Of a stretch of 6,807 nucleotides of DNA, positions 5,397 to 6,807 are shown in pieces. The DNA is from Gemmatimonadota bacterium (GTDB taxonomy: Bacteria; Gemmatimonadota; Gemmatimonadetes; Longimicrobiales; Gaopeijiaceae): NCBI GenBank assembly GCA_016209995.1, contig JACQVC010000333.1, positions 1 through 6,807 on the forward strand, written 5' to 3'. The notes under the pieces were generated by a model. It ran no database searches. It was given only the letters and a program-made list of their open reading frames with translations, and had not been told where the DNA came from. Numbering within the stretch: position 1 is the first letter of the stretch; each line of letters opens with the position of its first letter. A program made the translations under genes and the position numbers.

Positions 5397-6443
5397 ATGG
5401 CCACGATCGCCCAGGGTACGACCAGAACCAAGCCCGACCACGTCCGCAAGACGGAGCGCGGCGAGGCCGTCACCTTCCTCGAGGCCATCAGCGAGGGTCT
5501 GTTCGAGGAGATGGAGCGGGACCCGCGCGTCTTCATCCTCGGTGAAGACGTCGGCGTCTATGGCGGCGCGTTCAAGCTGACGCGCGGCTTCAGCGACTAC
5601 TTCGGACGCGAGCGCGTCATCGACACGCCCATCAGCGAAGCCGGCTTCACCGGCGCGGCCGCCGGCGCGGCGCACATGGGGATGCGCCCCGTCGTGGAGA
5701 TGCAGTTCATGGATTTCATCGCCCCGGCCTACGACGTGATCACGAATTACATCGCGACCTCGCTGTGGCGTGACGCCGGGCCCATGCCTCTGGTGATCCG
5801 GGGTCCCGTCGGCGGCGGCAGCCGCTCCGGCGCATTCCATGCCCAGAACGTCGAGATGGCGTTCTTCCACACGCCGGGCCTCAAGATCGTCTACCCGTCG
5901 AACCCGTACGATGCCAAAGGGCTGATCAAGGCCGCCATCCGCGACGACAATCCCGTGATCTTCGAGGAGCACAAAGGGCTGTACCGTGCGCCCCACCTGC
6001 GGCAGGTGCTGCCCCATGAGGACTACATCGTGCCGCTGGGCCAGGCGAGGACGGCACGCGAGGGCAAGGATCTCACCATCGTGACCTACGGCATGATGGT
6101 CCACAAGAGTCTCGAGGCAGCAGCGACGCTCGAGAAGGAGGACGGTCTCGCCGTCGAGATCCTCGACCTGCGCAGCCTGCTCCCTCTGGATGAGGACGCC
6201 ATCGTCGCGAGCGTGCAGAAGACGAGCCGCGTGCTCATCGTGCACGAGGACACGCGCACGGGCGGCATCGCCGGCGAGATCGCGCTGCGGATCAACGAGA
6301 AGGCGTTCGCGTGGCTGGACGCGCCGATCCTGCGCGTCACCGCGATCGACTCACCCATCCCGTACGCGCCGACCCTCGAGGACTACGTGCTCCCGCAGAC
6401 CGCCGATATTCTCACGGCGGCGAGGTACCTGGCGCGCTACTAG
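5397..6443 (+). CDS. 2-oxoacid dehydrogenase complex E1 component, beta subunit
   Basis: The 348-residue product has the transketolase-like pyrimidine-binding domain (about 22-200) and the C-terminal transketolase domain (about 215-340). Diagnostic stretches are VFILGEDVGVYGGAFKLTRG (45-64), TPISEAGFTGAAAG (77-90) with Glu81 matching the glutamate that activates the TPP pyrimidine, GPVGGGSRSGAFHAQN (136-151) with the conserved active-site His148, and VHEDTRTGGIAGEI (272-285). Length is normal for bacterial E1 beta (about 325-350), with a short extra N-terminal stretch of about 20 residues. The ATG is three bases after the E1 alpha stop and has no Shine-Dalgarno of its own, so its translation is probably coupled to E1 alpha. 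Alpha and beta form the alpha2beta2 E1. No E2 (lipoyl acyltransferase) or E3 gene follows: the next gene is carB on the opposite strand, 12 bases away. Pyruvate versus branched-chain specificity is undecided. Confidence 0.95.
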   Translation: MATIAQGTTRTKPDHVRKTERGEAVTFLEAISEGLFEEMERDPRVFILGEDVGVYGGAFKLTRGFSDYFGRERVIDTPISEAGFTGAAAGAAHMGMRPVVEMQFMDFIAPAYDVITNYIATSLWRDAGPMPLVIRGPVGGGSRSGAFHAQNVEMAFFHTPGLKIVYPSNPYDAKGLIKAAIRDDNPVIFEEHKGLYRAPHLRQVLPHEDYIVPLGQARTAREGKDLTIVTYGMMVHKSLEAAATLEKEDGLAVEILDLRSLLPLDEDAIVASVQKTSRVLIVHEDTRTGGIAGEIALRINEKAFAWLDAPILRVTAIDSPIPYAPTLEDYVLPQTADILTAARYLARY

Positions 6444-6455
6444 GAGCCGCGCAGC

Positions 6456-6807
6456 TCAACCCACTCCGGCGGCCGGCCGCAGCGTTACGGCGGCCGCGCG
6501 CTCTTGCAGGGTCATGACCTTGGGCGGGCGCGAGCGCAACGCGATGATCGCGTCGCAGGCGGCGTTCGTGGCCGACATGGTGGTGAGGTAGGGCACCTTG
6601 TGGAGGATGGCGGCGCGGCGCATCTGGTAGTCGTCGTGCTGCGACTTCTTGCCCAGCGGCGTGTTGACCAGGAGCTGGACCTCGCCGCTCACCAGATGGT
6701 CCACGATGTCCGGCCGCCCCTCGCCGGTCTTGAAGATCGACTCCGCCGGAATGCCCCGGCGCCGCAAGTAGTGGTACGTCCCCTCGGTCGCCAGCACCCG
6801 GAAGCCC
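6456..6807 (-). CDS. carB: Carbamoyl-phosphate synthase large subunit, C-terminal end, cut by window edge
   Basis: The frame is open from the window edge to a TGA at 6458-6456 and gives the last 116 residues. It is the MGS-like allosteric domain that ends CarB: GFRVLATEGTYHYLRRRGIP, the Lys/Glu-Gly-Arg-Pro motif (FKTGEGRPDI), LLVNTPLGKK, YQMRRAAILHKVPYLTT and ACDAI match the usual ...ATeGT...K..EGRP...NTp.g......iRR.A......TT... pattern. Because the sequence runs on smoothly to an Ala/Arg-rich tail, this is the real C terminus of the roughly 1070-residue protein. CarB makes carbamoyl phosphate from bicarbonate, ammonia and ATP for arginine and pyrimidine synthesis, with the small subunit CarA supplying ammonia. 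The conserved Lys of the KTGEGRP stretch corresponds to the effector pocket that binds UMP/ornithine in the E. coli enzyme, so feedback control is plausible. MGS-like domains also occur in PurH and methylglyoxal synthase, but the NTPLGKK...RRAA signature and following tail fit CarB best. Confidence 0.9.
   Translation of the reverse strand, partial: GFRVLATEGTYHYLRRRGIPAESIFKTGEGRPDIVDHLVSGEVQLLVNTPLGKKSQHDDYQMRRAAILHKVPYLTTMSATNAACDAIIALRSRPPKVMTLQERAAAVTLRPAAGVG
6469..6497. terminator. GC-rich inverted repeat at the convergent E1 beta / carB ends
   Basis: A perfect 12-bp palindrome GCGGCCGGCCGC (6469-6480) is followed by GCGGCCGC (6490-6497). CGGCCGC (6474-6480) can pair with GCGGCCG (6490-6496) as a seven-pair stem with a nine-base loop. 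It begins about 26 bases after the E1 beta stop and lies inside the last codons of carB. No T-run follows in the plus direction, so it would at best be an atypical terminator or processing stop for the E1 transcript. Confidence 0.3.

Noticed and set aside
4511..5545. 344-codon plus-strand frame in another phase over E1 alpha
   Set aside because: Arg/Gly/His-rich shadow of the E1 alpha gene, which carries the conserved TPP motif.
4716..6245. 509-codon open frame on the minus strand across E1 alpha and E1 beta
   Set aside because: It is antisense to two strongly conserved genes, is rich in Arg/Asp/His and has no recognisable domain; a GC-rich shadow frame.
1..6807. Defence island, mobile element or biosynthetic cluster
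   Set aside because: All recognisable genes are core metabolism, replication or single enzymes; no transposase, integrase, toxin-antitoxin pair, restriction gene or terminal repeats are seen.

Overview
The window is a very GC-rich, densely coding bacterial chromosomal segment with seven real genes, two of them cut by the window edges. No rRNA, tRNA, CRISPR array, insertion sequence or phage gene is visible. Codon third positions are strongly G/C. The gene content (PriA, CarB, split 2-oxoacid dehydrogenase E1, class II-like HDAC) fits a free-living heterotrophic bacterium. The style of the M24, methyltransferase and HDAC proteins reminds me of Gemmatimonadota or related soil phyla, but that is a recollection-based guess and not demonstrated.

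Layout. Bases 1-475 (minus) encode the N-terminal 158 residues of the primosomal helicase PriA. Bases 570-1748 (minus) encode an M24 (Xaa-Pro aminopeptidase-like) metallopeptidase with all five metal ligands. Bases 1814-2800 (minus) encode a class I SAM-dependent methyltransferase with a low-complexity tail, preceded by a promoter that would start its mRNA at or next to the ATG. Bases 2869-3852 (minus) encode a histone-deacetylase-family amidohydrolase whose reading frame has no ATG/GTG/TTG at its conserved beginning; the best start is an ATC behind a Shine-Dalgarno sequence. Bases 3922-4233 (minus) encode a 103-residue membrane-anchored coiled-coil protein of unknown function. A short divergent intergenic region (4234-4322) separates this five-gene leftward series from the rightward pair E1 alpha (4323-5393) and E1 beta (5397-6443), two subunits of a thiamine-diphosphate-dependent 2-oxoacid dehydrogenase. 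At the right edge (6456-6807, minus) the C-terminal end of CarB (carbamoyl-phosphate synthase large subunit) converges on E1 beta with a 12-bp gap.

How the genes work together. E1 alpha and E1 beta form one heterotetrameric enzyme component and are surely co-transcribed. The E2 and E3 genes do not follow, so they must be encoded elsewhere. The leftward genes share strand but have gaps of 65-94 bp and unrelated functions, so a loose transcription unit with internal promoters is likelier than a tight functional operon.

I found no clearly new multi-gene system. The points worth a second look are at the level of gene expression signals: the ATC start of the HDAC gene, the probable leaderless promoter of the methyltransferase, a perfect Shine-Dalgarno driving an 8-codon ORF across the E1 alpha start, and a G6-G6-G6 tract inside priA.
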